Of a stretch of 64,000 nt of DNA, positions 34,729 to 43,371 are shown piece by piece; the stretch's first letter is position 1, and every line of letters begins with the position of its first letter. The stretch is from assembly GCA_963762425.1 (NCBI GenBank), contig CAVXKY010000004.1, positions 124,001-188,000 of the forward strand, written 5' to 3'. The position numbers and the translations under genes were made by a program. The stretch comes from REEB95 sp963762425 (GTDB taxonomy: Bacteria; Pseudomonadota; Alphaproteobacteria; ATCC43930; CGMCC-115725). The notes under the pieces are model-generated. The model was not told where the DNA came from and did no database searches. It saw only the letters and a list, made by a program, of their open reading frames with translations.

Positions 34729-34806
34729 TCAGATGATGTTGAACAGATAGAGCAGGATCAGCACCGGCACGGGTATGCGCAGCAACCAGAGGAAAAGCGA
34801 AATCAC
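34729..34806 (-). CDS. 25-residue membrane micropeptide
   Basis: A GTG start six bases after GGAGG opens a 25-codon frame, VISLFLWLLRIPVPVLILLY ending in LFNII, almost entirely hydrophobic with a central Arg-Ile-Pro. The strong ribosome site and the single-helix composition support translation. Similar WLLRIPxPxLIL peptides occur in other alphaproteobacteria to my memory, function unknown. It faces msrP tail to tail. The rest of the interval to 35104 shows no gene. Confidence 0.5.
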   Translation of the reverse strand: MISLFLWLLRIPVPVLILLYLFNII

Positions 34807-35104
34807 GGAAGACCTCCGTCGTTGTCCGCCGGGAGAACCGCCCCCGGCGTTTGGCGTCGCTGGACGCAAGGCCGGCGCCAAGTTTTCTGGCCGGCGATGC
34901 GCTGGTATCCTTCGGTTCCGACGCGATTCTCGCTGAGAACACCCCAATTCGTGGTTTTTGCCTGATTGGGCTGGTTTTGGACCCCCGGCCCAGGAAGCCG
35001 GAGGCCGAAATTAACGATTTGCCTTTTGTACCTATGTTGTTGTTCTGAAATAATAATTTGATACCTTAGGGTAGGGCTGTAACCCTTTGTGTTATATAAG
35101 ACTC

Positions 35105-35134
35105 TTGCCTTTTGAAAAAACCCGTCCCTATACT
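35105..35134 (+). promoter_or_regulatory. Predicted promoter of the small lipoprotein gene
   Basis: TTGCCT and TATACT with an 18-bp spacer, within an AT-rich patch, end about 32 bases before the lipoprotein ATG. The -10 hexamer is close to consensus. Confidence 0.4.
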
Positions 35135-35166
35135 CCGCCGCTTCTGCCCGGCTGAGGAGCGAAGTC

Positions 35167-35404
35167 ATGAATCGTTTTGCCGTTTTGTGTGTTGCCGGTG
35201 GATTTCTGTTGGCCGCTTGCGGCTCGACACCGGGGGACCGCGCCATCACCGGCGGCGGGCATCGGCATCGGCATGGGCGCGTTGGCGGGTTTGGCGGTCG
35301 GCATGCCGGTCACCGGCGCGATCTTCGGCGGCGCGCTCGGCGCCACCGCGGGCGCCTTGAGCGATCCCTCGCAGATCTATCTCGGCAAGCCGGTCTGGCG
35401 TTAG
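35167..35404 (+). CDS. Small Gly-zipper lipoprotein (frameshifted)
   Basis: The N-terminus has a signal and lipobox (FAVLCVAGGFLLAACGSTPG), and the frame then shifts near 35259. Continuing in the next frame gives GIGIGMGALAGLAVGMPVTG, then AIFGGALGATAGALSDPSQI and ends YLGKPVWR. One extra G in a GGCGGCGGG run explains it (span 3n+1). The Gly/Ala zipper and the LGKPVWR end match the lipoprotein at 61870 (LGQPVWR), so these are paralogues. About 78 residues; the role is probably structural in the envelope, unknown in detail. Confidence 0.65.
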
Positions 35405-35433
35405 CCGGATCATCGCGTTACCCATCTTCCGTT

Positions 35434-36301
35434 TCAAGCGGCGGCGAGCGCGTTCATGGCGCTCGCCGCTTCGTTTAGGTCGCCGTAGCTGAAGCGGTAA
35501 CAGAAGCTGTCGGCGAAAATCCCCGCCAGCAGCTCGAAACCGTCTTCGCCGTGCAGGCTGTAATTCATCGAATTATGCGCGATCTCGACCAGCCCCGCCG
35601 GCCGCGAGAAAGGCGAAAGCCGCGCAGGATCTCCCTGGCGCCATTGCGGGAAGACGATCCAGCCGGGCGGCGCAGCCTCGTCGACGCGCGCGAGGCTGTC
35701 CTCGGGCGCGCGCATCAAGGCCACCGTGCCCTTGACCGTGTCGAAGGCGGGCGCGCTGAACACGGCGCCGGGCGCGAAGCGGCGCATCAGATCGATCGAC
35801 TGGTTCTTGAGATTGACCGGCCGGGCGAGCGGCACCACCTTGCCGTCGTGACGCCTGATCAGCGCCAGCTCGTCCGACAACAATCGCCAGCCGCGATGGA
35901 TCAATCCGGCGGTGAGCGTGCTCTTGCCCGCGCCGGGCGATCCCGGGAGGATCGCGACCCGGCCGTTCTTCTCCACCGCCGCGGCGTGGACGATGAGGTA
36001 GTGGTGCGCCAATCCGGCGATGGCGTAGTTCAAGCCCCACTCGACCAAGGCCAAGGCCTGGTCCGCCGGCAGCGGCTTGAAATGCTCCTGGCCGTCGATC
36101 AGGAACCGCGCCTGCTTGCGGAGATGGCGGTGCATGCCCTTGCCCGGCAGCAGCGCCACGTGGAAATCGGCGAATTCGGCGCAATCCTGGAAAAAGCTCG
36201 CCGGATAAAGCCGCTTGCAGTTCTTCCACCACCTCCGCGAAGGGCGTGGTCAGCGCGGCGGTGAAGGGGCCGAGCCGGAGATAGACGGTCTGTTCGCTCA
36301 T
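35434..36301 (-). CDS. HprK-related kinase A (frameshifted)
   Basis: About 288 residues, related to the C-terminal kinase domain of HPr kinase/phosphorylase. After the N-terminus (SEQTVYLRLGPFTAALTTPF) the frame shifts near 36221 and then reads KRLYPASFFQDCAEFADFHV, RKQARFLIDGQEHFKPLPAD, and HHYLIVHAAAVEKNG. The P-loop follows (AILPGSPGAGKSTLTAGLIH), then WRLLSDELALIRRHDGKVVP. These are the blocks of the HprK-rel-A family, which acts with PqqD-like chaperones on unknown peptides rather than in sugar transport. The ATG overlaps the stop of the PqqD-like gene as ATGA. No HPr or PTS genes are nearby. Confidence 0.85.
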
Positions 36302-36630
36302 CGCTCCGTCTCCGGCCGGGTTTTTTCGATGAGAGTCAGACGGCGCAACAGATCGAGCGTGCGCCCGATCGCGGCCTCGGGCGTTTCGCCCGAGCGCAAC
36401 TCGACCGAGGCCAAGGATTCGCGCGCCAATCCCGCGGCGCTCGCCGGGCTCCGGCACAGACGTGGCGAAAACCCAGGCGGCGAAGTCGGCGAGATGATGG
36501 GTGTCGCCGGTGCGCCCGTTATAGACCACGGCCTCGTCCTCCCACAGCCGCCAGCGCGCTTGGCCCGCCACGCGCCAGGTTTCGCCGCTCGGCCGCGGCC
36601 GATATCGGGGGATGAAAGGACGGCGTTCAT
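36298..36630 (-). CDS. HPr-rel-A system PqqD-like peptide chaperone (two frameshifts)
   Basis: About 110 residues, a PqqD-fold protein of the type paired with HprK-related kinase A. The middle, in one frame, is the recognisable core WRLWEDEAVVYNGRTGDTHH, then LADFAAWVF. The N-terminus (MNAVLSSP) and the C-terminus (SPASAAGLARESLASVELRS, then a helix LDLLRRLTLIEKTRPE) are in another frame. A lost C in the C-run near 36615 and an extra base near 36456 reconcile all three (span exactly 3n). PqqD-fold proteins bind leader peptides in RiPP pathways. Both ends overlap neighbours as ATGA, so three genes form a tightly coupled operon. Confidence 0.75.
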   Translation of the reverse strand: MNAVLSSPDIGRGRAAKPGAWRAKRAGGCGRTRPWSITGAPATPIISPTSPPGFSPRLCRSPASAAGLARESLASVELRSGETPEAAIGRTLDLLRRLTLIEKTRPETER

Positions 36631-37251
36631 GTGTTGATGTTGTAGATCGAGAGCGCGTTGGTGGCGCTGTCGAGCAGGCTTTGCGCCTGGGCCTGGTTCG
36701 AAGGCTGCTGGGTCCAGATCGGCGCGATCATGTTCTGCACCTGCGACATGGTCTTGGGATAATTGTTGGGCGAGAAGCAGGCGGCGTTGAGGATGCCGGC
36801 GGCGCAATGCATGCCGAACTGGCTCGCCGTGAGCGGCGTGATCGACGCCGTCGATCTTGCAGCTCACCGTCAGCGAGCCTTCGAGCGCGGCCAGCAGCGA
36901 TTGCGTGCCGCAGGTCCAGGTCGCGCCCGAGGGCTGCGAGCCGCAGGCCGAGGTGAAGCTCTGCGAGGGGGCGCAGCCGGTGCGCGACCACAGCTGGTTG
37001 GTGCCGGCGAGCTTCATCCAGGTGTCCGGCGTCAGGCCGCAATTCGTGCCGGCGGGCAGCGGGTGCGACAGATTGCCGGACAGCGCGTTGGAAACCGAGC
37101 ACTCGCCCATGGCCAAGGCCGGCTTGCTGGCGAGCGTCACCGCGATCGGAATGCCGCCCAGGATCAAACGCCGCCCCGGCATCGCCAGGGTTTCGCGCTT
37201 GGTGCCGCCCCGCCCGTTCCCCTCGTTCGGTTTAGCCCGGTCCTGTTCCAT
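36627..37251 (-). CDS. Exported Cys-containing protein of the HPr-rel-A cluster (frameshifted)
   Basis: About 207 residues. GAGGA precedes the ATG. The N-terminal region ends in a signal peptide (PGRRLILGGIPIAVTLASKP, then ALA), with a weak twin-arginine look. The mature part has CSVSNALSGNLSHPLPAGTN, CGLTPDTWMKLAGTNQLW, several further cysteines, and after a shift near 36843 ITPLTASQFGMHCAAGILNA and ACFSPNNYPKT. The pattern LSGNLSHP...CGLTPxxW resembles secreted alphaproteobacterial proteins with a CGxTPGxW motif. As first gene of the kinase/PqqD operon it is the best candidate substrate of that pair. Function otherwise unknown. Confidence 0.65.
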
Positions 37252-37408
37252 CGCTCCTCGTCCGGGCGGGCAATGCCTAACGCCGCGCGGACAAGCGCAG
37301 TAAATCCGAAACCCAATAAAGGACCGTAAAGCAAATTCGGCATTTGGTAAGAATTGTTGCGAGAAAGGATACGATGATTAATCGCGCTTAAGCATAAATG
37401 CGCCCGGC

Positions 37409-37834
37409 TCAAAGCGGGCGGATACGGTTGCGCCGCGCTTTCACCGGGTCGAACAGCACGACATTGCCGCCATAACGGGCTGCGGCATCGGCGCGCAGGG
37501 GGACGACGCGGCCCTCGGGCCGGGCGGCGGGCCGGGCCGCTTGCGCCGCGGCGGGCTCGCGCTCATTGGCGGCCGCCAGCGCGTGGTCGGCGCGGCGCGC
37601 CTTGATCCGGACGGCGCGGTAATAGCGGTAATCGGGATCGGTTTCCTCCGCCTGGCGCACCCATTGGATGACGGCGAACAATCCCAGGAAGGCCGCGATC
37701 AATCCCAGCCCGCCCAGGCCCAGCGCCGCCGGCCGGGCGGCGAGGGACAGCGCCACGAAGGATGCGACGCCGGCCGACAGCACGGCGATCGAACACACCG
37801 TCATGGCGAGGGTGGCGGGCCAGCGATCGTGCAT
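37409..37834 (-). CDS. Membrane protein with two helices, unknown
   Basis: A 141-residue protein. Two adjacent membrane segments (ATLAMTVCSIAVLSAGVASF and LGLGGLGLIAAFLGLFAVIQ) are followed by a cytoplasmic, Arg/Ala/Glu-rich tail (DPDYRYYRAVRIKARRADHA) ending in a basic RRNRIRPL. I start it at the ATG before HDRWPATL; a further ATG eight codons upstream exists. I do not recognise the family. It lies about 150 bp upstream of the kinase/PqqD operon on the same strand. Confidence 0.55.
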   Translation of the reverse strand: MHDRWPATLAMTVCSIAVLSAGVASFVALSLAARPAALGLGGLGLIAAFLGLFAVIQWVRQAEETDPDYRYYRAVRIKARRADHALAAANEREPAAAQAARPAARPEGRVVPLRADAAARYGGNVVLFDPVKARRNRIRPL

Positions 37835-38019
37835 CGGTCGAATTCCCCAACGGCGCAAAACCGGAACGCCGCGCGAAATATTAATCTTCGTTAACCGTAA
37901 TCGCTCGGCGGGGGCGCTGTCGAGTGCCGGTATTTTTTACAGGTGTCGGTTATCCGGGCATTTCCCGGCCAAGCGAAACCATCGCTCTCGCCGCCTCCCG
38001 CTTACTCCGCCGCTCCCCC

Positions 38020-38105
38020 GTCATTGCGAGGCCGCGCAGCGGCCGAAGCAATCCAGTTTCCGTCACTGGATTGCTTCCGCCTCGCAATGCTCGGCGTCGC
38101 AATGA
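38020..38105. repeat. Dispersed palindromic repeat, inverted pair (copy 2)
   Basis: GTCATTGCGAG (38020) with GAAGCAATCCA (38045) forms one unit. TGGATTGCTTCCGCC with TCGCAATGC (38067-38089) forms the inverted partner, and GTCGCAATGAC repeats at the right edge. The same ends occur in the element at 10687, so this is a mobile or amplified non-coding family. The interval 37859-38161 holds nothing else I can identify. Confidence 0.85.
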
Positions 38106-38161
38106 CCGGTGTTACGCGGGAATGACGGTCGGGCGGCAATTCAATCGGACGGGATATCGCC

Positions 38162-39059
38162 CTAGCCGCCGTTCTTGTTCTCGCCCACCTTGCGCAACAG
38201 GAAATCGCGGAACACGGCGATGCGCTTCGAGGTGCGCAGCTCCTCGGGATAGACGAAATAGGCCTCGGCCTCGGCCGCCGGCACCTCGGGCAGCACGCGC
38301 ACCAGATCCTGGGTTTCGGCCTGCATGAAATCGGGGATGGCGGCGATGCCCAGGCCGCTTTGCACCGCCTTGCACATGGCATAGATGTTGTTGACCGCGA
38401 GGATCGCCCGGCGCTCGTGCCCGGCATGCGCGCCGGCTTCGAGCACCCAATTGACGTTGCGCATCGCCGGGCGGTTGTCGCTGCCGTAGATGATGAGGCG
38501 GTGCTTGTCCAAATCCTCGGCCTTGTGCGGCGTGCCGTGCTTCTTCAGGTATTCCTTCGAGGCATAGGCCGGATAGCGGATGGTCATCAAATGGCGCTGC
38601 ACCAGGTCGGGCTGGCGCGGCGGCGACATGCGGATCGCCACGTCGGCCTCGCGCATCGACAGATCGAGCTCGTCGTCGTCCACCACCAGGCTGACCTCGA
38701 TCTCGGGATGGAGGTCGAGGAATTCGCGCATGCGCGGCGTGAGCCAGGCCGAGCCGAAGGCCACGGTGGTGGTGACCTTCAGCGGCCCGCGCGGCCGGTC
38801 CTTCGATTCCGTCAGCATCGCCTCGGTCATGGCGAGCTTGGCGAACACCTCGCGCGCGGTGCGGTAGAGCAGATCGCCCTGCTCGGTCAGGATCAAGCCC
38901 GCGGGCGTGGCGATGGAACAGCGGCGCGTGCAGGCTTTCCTCGAGCGCGCTGATCTGCCGGCTGACGGCGGACTGGCTGAGATTGAGCGCCTCGCCGGCA
39001 TGGGTGAAGCTGCCGGCCTCGGCGACGGCGTGAAACACCCGCAGCTTGTCCCAATCCAT
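38162..39059 (-). CDS. LysR-family transcriptional regulator (frameshifted)
   Basis: About 299 residues. The DNA-binding N-terminus is MDWDKLRVFHAVAEAGSFTH, then AGEALNLSQSAVSRQISALE and LFHRHARG. The frame shifts near 38899, and the effector domain continues as GLILTEQGDLLYRTAREVFA and KVTTTVAFGSAWLTPRMREF to a complete C-terminus. Removing one G from the GGG run restores RHARGLILTEQG (span 3n+1). The gene starts four bases after the trxB stop, on the same strand, so it may be co-transcribed with trxB. Its target is unknown. Confidence 0.9.
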
Positions 39060-39063
39060 CGGC

Positions 39064-40035
39064 TTATTCCGCGGCGTGCCGGGCGGCGGCGGCTTCCTGG
39101 CTGGCGAGGAATTTCTCGGCTTCCAGCGCCGCCATGCAGCCCATGCCGGCGGCGGTCACCGCCTGGCGGAAGATCTTGTCCTTGACGTCGCCGGCGGCGA
39201 ACACGCCGGGAATGTCGGTGGCGGTGGAATCCGGCCTGGTGACGAGATAGCCCGCTTCATCCATCTTCAGCTGGCCCTGGAACAATCCGGTGACCGGATC
39301 GTGGCCGATGGCGACGAACACGCCGTCGCATTTGACCGTCGACGATTCGCCGGAGCGGATATTCATGATTTTGGCGCCGGTGACGTGCGGCGGCTGGCCT
39401 TCGCCCAGGATTTCATCGACCACGCTGTCCCAGACGACGTTGATCTTCGGATTGGCGAAGAGGCGCGTCTGGAGGATCTTCTCGGCGCGGAGCTGGTCGC
39501 GGCGGTGGATCAGCGTGACCTTGCTGGCGTGATGCGTCAGGTAAAGCGCTTCCTCGACCGCGGTGTTGCCGCCGCCGACCACCGCCACCTCCTTGCCGCG
39601 GAAGAAGAATCCGTCGCAGGTGGCGCAGGCCGAAACGCCGAAGCCGCGGAACTGGGTCTCGCCCTTGATCCCGAGCCAGCGCGCCTCGGCGCCGGTGCAG
39701 ATGGCGATGCTGTCGGCCGCGTATTCGTCGCCGGAATCGCCCAGGCAGACGAACGGCCGCTTCGACAGATCGGCCTTCACGATCATGTCGAGGATGATGG
39801 TGGTGCCGACATGCTCGGCCTGGGCCTTCATCTGGTCCATCAGCCACGGGCCCTGCACCGCCGCGGCGAAGCCGGGATAGTTCTCGACCTCGGTGGTGAT
39901 GGTGAGCTGGCCGCCCGGAACCATGCCTTGCACCAGGATGGGCTTCATGGCGGCGCGCGCGGCATAGATCGCGGCGGTGTAGCCGGCCGGGCCGGCGCCG
40001 ATGATCAGGAACTTGGTCGAATGGCGTTGGCCCAT
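39064..40035 (-). CDS. trxB: Thioredoxin-disulfide reductase
   Basis: FAD/NADPH enzyme that reduces thioredoxin. The 323-residue protein has the FAD motif FLIIGAGPAGYTAAIYAARA, GQLTITTEVENYPGF, the redox-active CATC in ACATCDGFFFRGKEVAVVGG combined with the NADPH motif GGGNTAVEEALYL, and the C-terminal DIPGVFAAGDVKDKIFRQAV. The ATG before GQRHSTKF was chosen; the frame is open upstream, but that part has no similarity and overlaps the preceding gene's end. Confidence 0.96.
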   Translation of the reverse strand: MGQRHSTKFLIIGAGPAGYTAAIYAARAAMKPILVQGMVPGGQLTITTEVENYPGFAAAVQGPWLMDQMKAQAEHVGTTIILDMIVKADLSKRPFVCLGDSGDEYAADSIAICTGAEARWLGIKGETQFRGFGVSACATCDGFFFRGKEVAVVGGGNTAVEEALYLTHHASKVTLIHRRDQLRAEKILQTRLFANPKINVVWDSVVDEILGEGQPPHVTGAKIMNIRSGESSTVKCDGVFVAIGHDPVTGLFQGQLKMDEAGYLVTRPDSTATDIPGVFAAGDVKDKIFRQAVTAAGMGCMAALEAEKFLASQEAAAARHAAE

Positions 40036-40037
40036 GG

Positions 40038-41948
40038 TCAGAAGCCGAACATGTGATCGAAGCTGAAGCCGCCGTCGCGCCGCAGCAGGCCATGATAGCC
40101 GAAAAGCCGGCAGGTCAAATCGCGAATGATGATATAGGCGCCGCCGCCGGCCCGCTCCCGAGTCTTCGAATCGAAGCTCTCGTGATAGCGGAAGAGATGC
40201 GAGCCCGAGCAGGGAATCGCGATTCGCTTGCGCGCCACCTCCGCGCCCTTGGCGTCGTGCAATTCCAGATCGGTCGCGCTTGTCCCGTGCCACGGCGTCG
40301 AGGCGGGATAGATCAAATGGCACAGCGTGTCCAAAGGCGAAGGCCCCAGGCGCAGGAACAGGCGGGTCGAAAGGCCGGGCGGCCTGCCGGCATAGGATTG
40401 CGGCTCGCCCTTGTAGGTCAGCACGGTGTTGAACACATGCGCGCCGAAGCTGGTCTCGGCGGCGTGGCCGCTCTTGCGGTCCTCGTAGCGGAAGAGCGCG
40501 TGCAGCCAGCCATCGGCGTCGCCGCCCGCGCTGAAATCGTAAACCAGTTCCATGTGGCCGTAATCGCCGGGCAGTTGCGCGCCGTTGAGCAGGGCATCGA
40601 CGTCGACCGCGACCGATTGCTTGCGCGCCAGATTGCCGAAGCGGTGCCGCGCCGTCTCTTTTCCGCTGCGGTCGTAAACCGCCAGCGCCACGGGCAATGT
40701 CGCTTGCGCCGTCGACATCGGCGTCGGCAGCGCGATCGAGCGCCAGGTCGCGCGCGGCAGCACCGGCGCCGGCAGCAGATAGCCCTTGCCGAGCAGATTC
40801 CCCAGCTCGGCGATCCTGGGATCGGGCTTCAAATCCTCGCGCTCGACGTTGACATGGGCGATGCGCGTGCGCCCGCCCTGCTTCACCTCGTAACGCGGCC
40901 GCACCATGTATTTGCCGGAATGGATTTCGATCTGCTGCGGCCAGGCGGCTGCCGGGCAGCAGCGCTCGCCACGTCGAGCGCGTGGCTGGCGAAAGGCGCG
41001 ATCGCCTGGTTGAGATAAACGATCTTGGATTCCCCCATCAGATTGAGCCCGACCGATCCCGGCGGGATAACGCAGGGCATCGAATTCTGCACCCACAGCG
41101 TCACCGCCTCGCCCGGCCTGGGCGCGGGCAGTCCGGCATAGAGATCGGACGGCCAGGAATTGGCGTCATGGGTGCAGGAGAGGCTCGGCTCCTGGCCCTC
41201 ATCGCCGTAAACGTCGAGCGCGTATTTCACCACGTCGTGGCCGGACACGCCCGACGCATGGACGAACAACTGGCCGGTGAATTCGCCGAGCTTGAACTTG
41301 CGGCGCACCTCGCGGCTGTCGATCGCGTAGGAACCGGCGCCCGCGGGCAGGGTCTCGCTCCACTGCGCCAACTCCTTGCCGTCCTCGCCGAACAACGTGA
41401 GCCGCAATTTCACCTCGCCCGCGCCGTAACCCGACCAGTAATTGGCGCTGGTCAGCCGCGTCGAAAGTCCCGCGGCATTCGCGGAAGAACACGAAATTGG
41501 TGGCGAAGTTGATCGGGTCGAGATAATTCCGGCGGTTGGTCAAAAGCGCGTCGGGCAGGCGCATCGCGTCGAGGCTTTCGACCTTCGCGCCTTGCGGCAG
41601 CAGATGGCGGATATGCGCGACCGCGCGTTCGGCGTCGAATGCCGCCACGAACACGATGTCGGCGCCGCTGTCCTTGAGCGAGGTGACCGGCTGGGCGGTC
41701 TGGCCCAGCGCGCGTCCCCCGATCGCGGTCAAATCCTGCACGAACAGGCCCGCGAGCTTGAGCCGGGCAAGGCCGTAAAGCTGCCCCAGCGCCTCGGCCC
41801 GGCCCTCGGGATCGTAGACCGCGACGCGGCCGCGCCCGAGCCGGGATATCAGCTCCGCCGCCGCTTGCGCCGCCGCGGGATGCGTCACCGCCTTGAAAAA
41901 GGCGTTGCCGCCGCGCGCGTTGCTGAAGGTTTCGATCTTGAGTTGCAT
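40038..41948 (-). CDS. Large protein of unknown function upstream of trxB (two frameshifts)
   Basis: About 636 residues in three frame segments: N-terminal (QLKIETFSNARGGNAFFKAV, YDPEGRAEALGQLYGLARLK), middle (KLRLTLFGEDGKELAQWSET, GQLFVHASGVSGHDVVKYAL) and C-terminal (IEIHSGKYMVRPRYEVKQGG, GGGAYIIIRDLTCRLFGYHG). Shifts near 41481 (one extra base) and 40950 (one lost) reconcile them exactly (span 3n). The middle and C-terminal parts look beta-rich, with jelly-roll-like blocks; there is no signal peptide or membrane helix. I do not recognise the family. The stop is two bases before trxB, so the two are likely co-transcribed. Confidence 0.6.
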
Positions 41949-42030
41949 GGAAATGCCGTCCCACCATCACTTAGCAAGCGATGGGGCCGAATGCTAGTGG
42001 TCTCTCGGTGCGAAGGAAGTCCGCTTCGGG

Positions 42031-42957
42031 TCAGTTCCGGCCGTTGCGCCGCGCGTTCCCGCCGCCCTGCGCCGATCGCTTGCGCAACGGTTTGGCCTGG
42101 TCCGCGCCCAGGCCCTTGCGGTAGATCGCCCAGTAGACGAACCCGACGAAGCCGCCGCCGCCGACGATGTTGCCGAGCGTCACCGCGGCGAGATTGTGGA
42201 CGATCCCGGGGATCGTGATGCTCGATGCGTCGAATCCCGGGGGCACATTGCCGGTAACCGTCAACAGCCAGGCCAGGGACAGGAAATACATGTTGGCGAC
42301 CGAGTGCTCGAAGCCGGCGGCGACGAACGCCGAGATCGGCAGAATCAGGCCGATGATCTTGTCGGTGACCGAACGGCCCGCCGCCGCGATCCAAACCGCC
42401 AGGCAGACGAGCAAATTGCACAGGATGCCCTTGAAGAAGAGCGTCGTCAGGGAAGGGGATATCTTGCCCACCGCAATCGTCAGCATCGCCAGGCCGACGC
42501 GGCCGTTGTTCATGTCGAGATGATGCGAGTACAGCACCAGGACGGCGAGACCGGCCCCGCCGACGAAGTTGCCGAGATAGACGATGACCCAGTTGCGCAG
42601 CACCGCCGCCGTGGAAATCCGGCGGCTCGCCCAGGCCATCACGATCAGGTTGTTGCCGGTGAACAGCTCGGCGCCGCCGACCAGCACGATCACCAGTCCC
42701 AGCGAGAACACCACGCCGCCGAGCACGCGCGCGACGGCGAAGCTCAACGCCGCGTCGCTGACGACGATCGAATAATAAAGCGCGCCCAGGCCGATGCCGG
42801 CGCCGGCCACCACCGCCAGCATGAAGCAGGGCAGAAACGGCAAGGTCGCATGCGCGATCCCGACCTTTTCGATCGCCTCCTCGATTTCGGGCGGGCTGTA
42901 GGCGTTGGCGGCAAAGCTGAAAATGGCCGGTTGCCGCGTTGGCGTTGCGTCCGTCAT
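42031..42957 (-). CDS. Formate/nitrite transporter family channel
   Basis: A 308-residue FocA/NirC-family channel with six membrane segments. Family features are SPPEIEEAIEKVGIAHATLP at the N-terminus, LVGGAELFTGNNLIVMAWAS and NFVGGAGLAVLVLYSHH, FKGILCNLLVCLAVWIAAAG and FEHSVANMYFLSLAWLL. Hydrophobic constriction residues are typical, but formate, nitrite and hydrosulfide cannot be separated by eye. The tail (KRSAQGGGNARRNGRN) is basic. I saw no FNR box directly upstream, although neighbours have them. Confidence 0.9.
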   Translation of the reverse strand: MTDATPTRQPAIFSFAANAYSPPEIEEAIEKVGIAHATLPFLPCFMLAVVAGAGIGLGALYYSIVVSDAALSFAVARVLGGVVFSLGLVIVLVGGAELFTGNNLIVMAWASRRISTAAVLRNWVIVYLGNFVGGAGLAVLVLYSHHLDMNNGRVGLAMLTIAVGKISPSLTTLFFKGILCNLLVCLAVWIAAAGRSVTDKIIGLILPISAFVAAGFEHSVANMYFLSLAWLLTVTGNVPPGFDASSITIPGIVHNLAAVTLGNIVGGGGFVGFVYWAIYRKGLGADQAKPLRKRSAQGGGNARRNGRN

Positions 42958-43053
42958 GGTTCGTCTCTTCTCCGTGAGTTTTGCGGATTGACGCGGGGCT
43001 TGAAGACGCCGCCGGATCGGCGGCGCGCCGGCGGATTGGGACTTAAATTGCGG

Positions 43054-43266
43054 TCACAGGCGCTTGACGATCTTGTCGGTGTCCTGGTTGTAGATCGCAA
43101 CCTTGCAGCCTTGTTCAATGAGCCCGGCGGCGGCCGCCCGGGCGTCCTTCATGCTGGGCACGCCCAAGGGAGTCTTGCTGCCGTTGATGATGAGGCCGAA
43201 GGCGACATACGCCGACGGTTTCCCGGCCCGTTTCCCGGCGGACTTCCTGGCTGATTTCTTGGGCAT
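43054..43266 (-). CDS. Small conserved basic protein, unknown
   Basis: A 70-residue protein with a Lys/Ser/Ala-rich N-terminus (PKKSARKSAGKRAGKPSAYV) and a compact C-terminal region (VAFGLIINGSKTPLGVPSMK, GCKVAIYNQDTDKIVKRL). A good GGAGG ribosome site precedes the ATG. It lies between the formate channel and the DASS transporter on the same strand. I do not recognise it. Confidence 0.6.
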   Translation of the reverse strand: MPKKSARKSAGKRAGKPSAYVAFGLIINGSKTPLGVPSMKDARAAAAGLIEQGCKVAIYNQDTDKIVKRL

Positions 43267-43371
43267 GGGTTACCTCCCCGGGATCTCAAACCTGGTTACA
43301 CCTATATCTATCCAGCCATCCGCCGGCCGGCAACACAACAGAGGCGTGCCGGCCGCCGCGCGGCGCGCCGG

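Noticed and set aside
42958..43053. FNR box for the formate channel
   Set aside because: The interval has no TTGAT-N4-ATCAA match, so I did not extend the proposed regulon to this gene.
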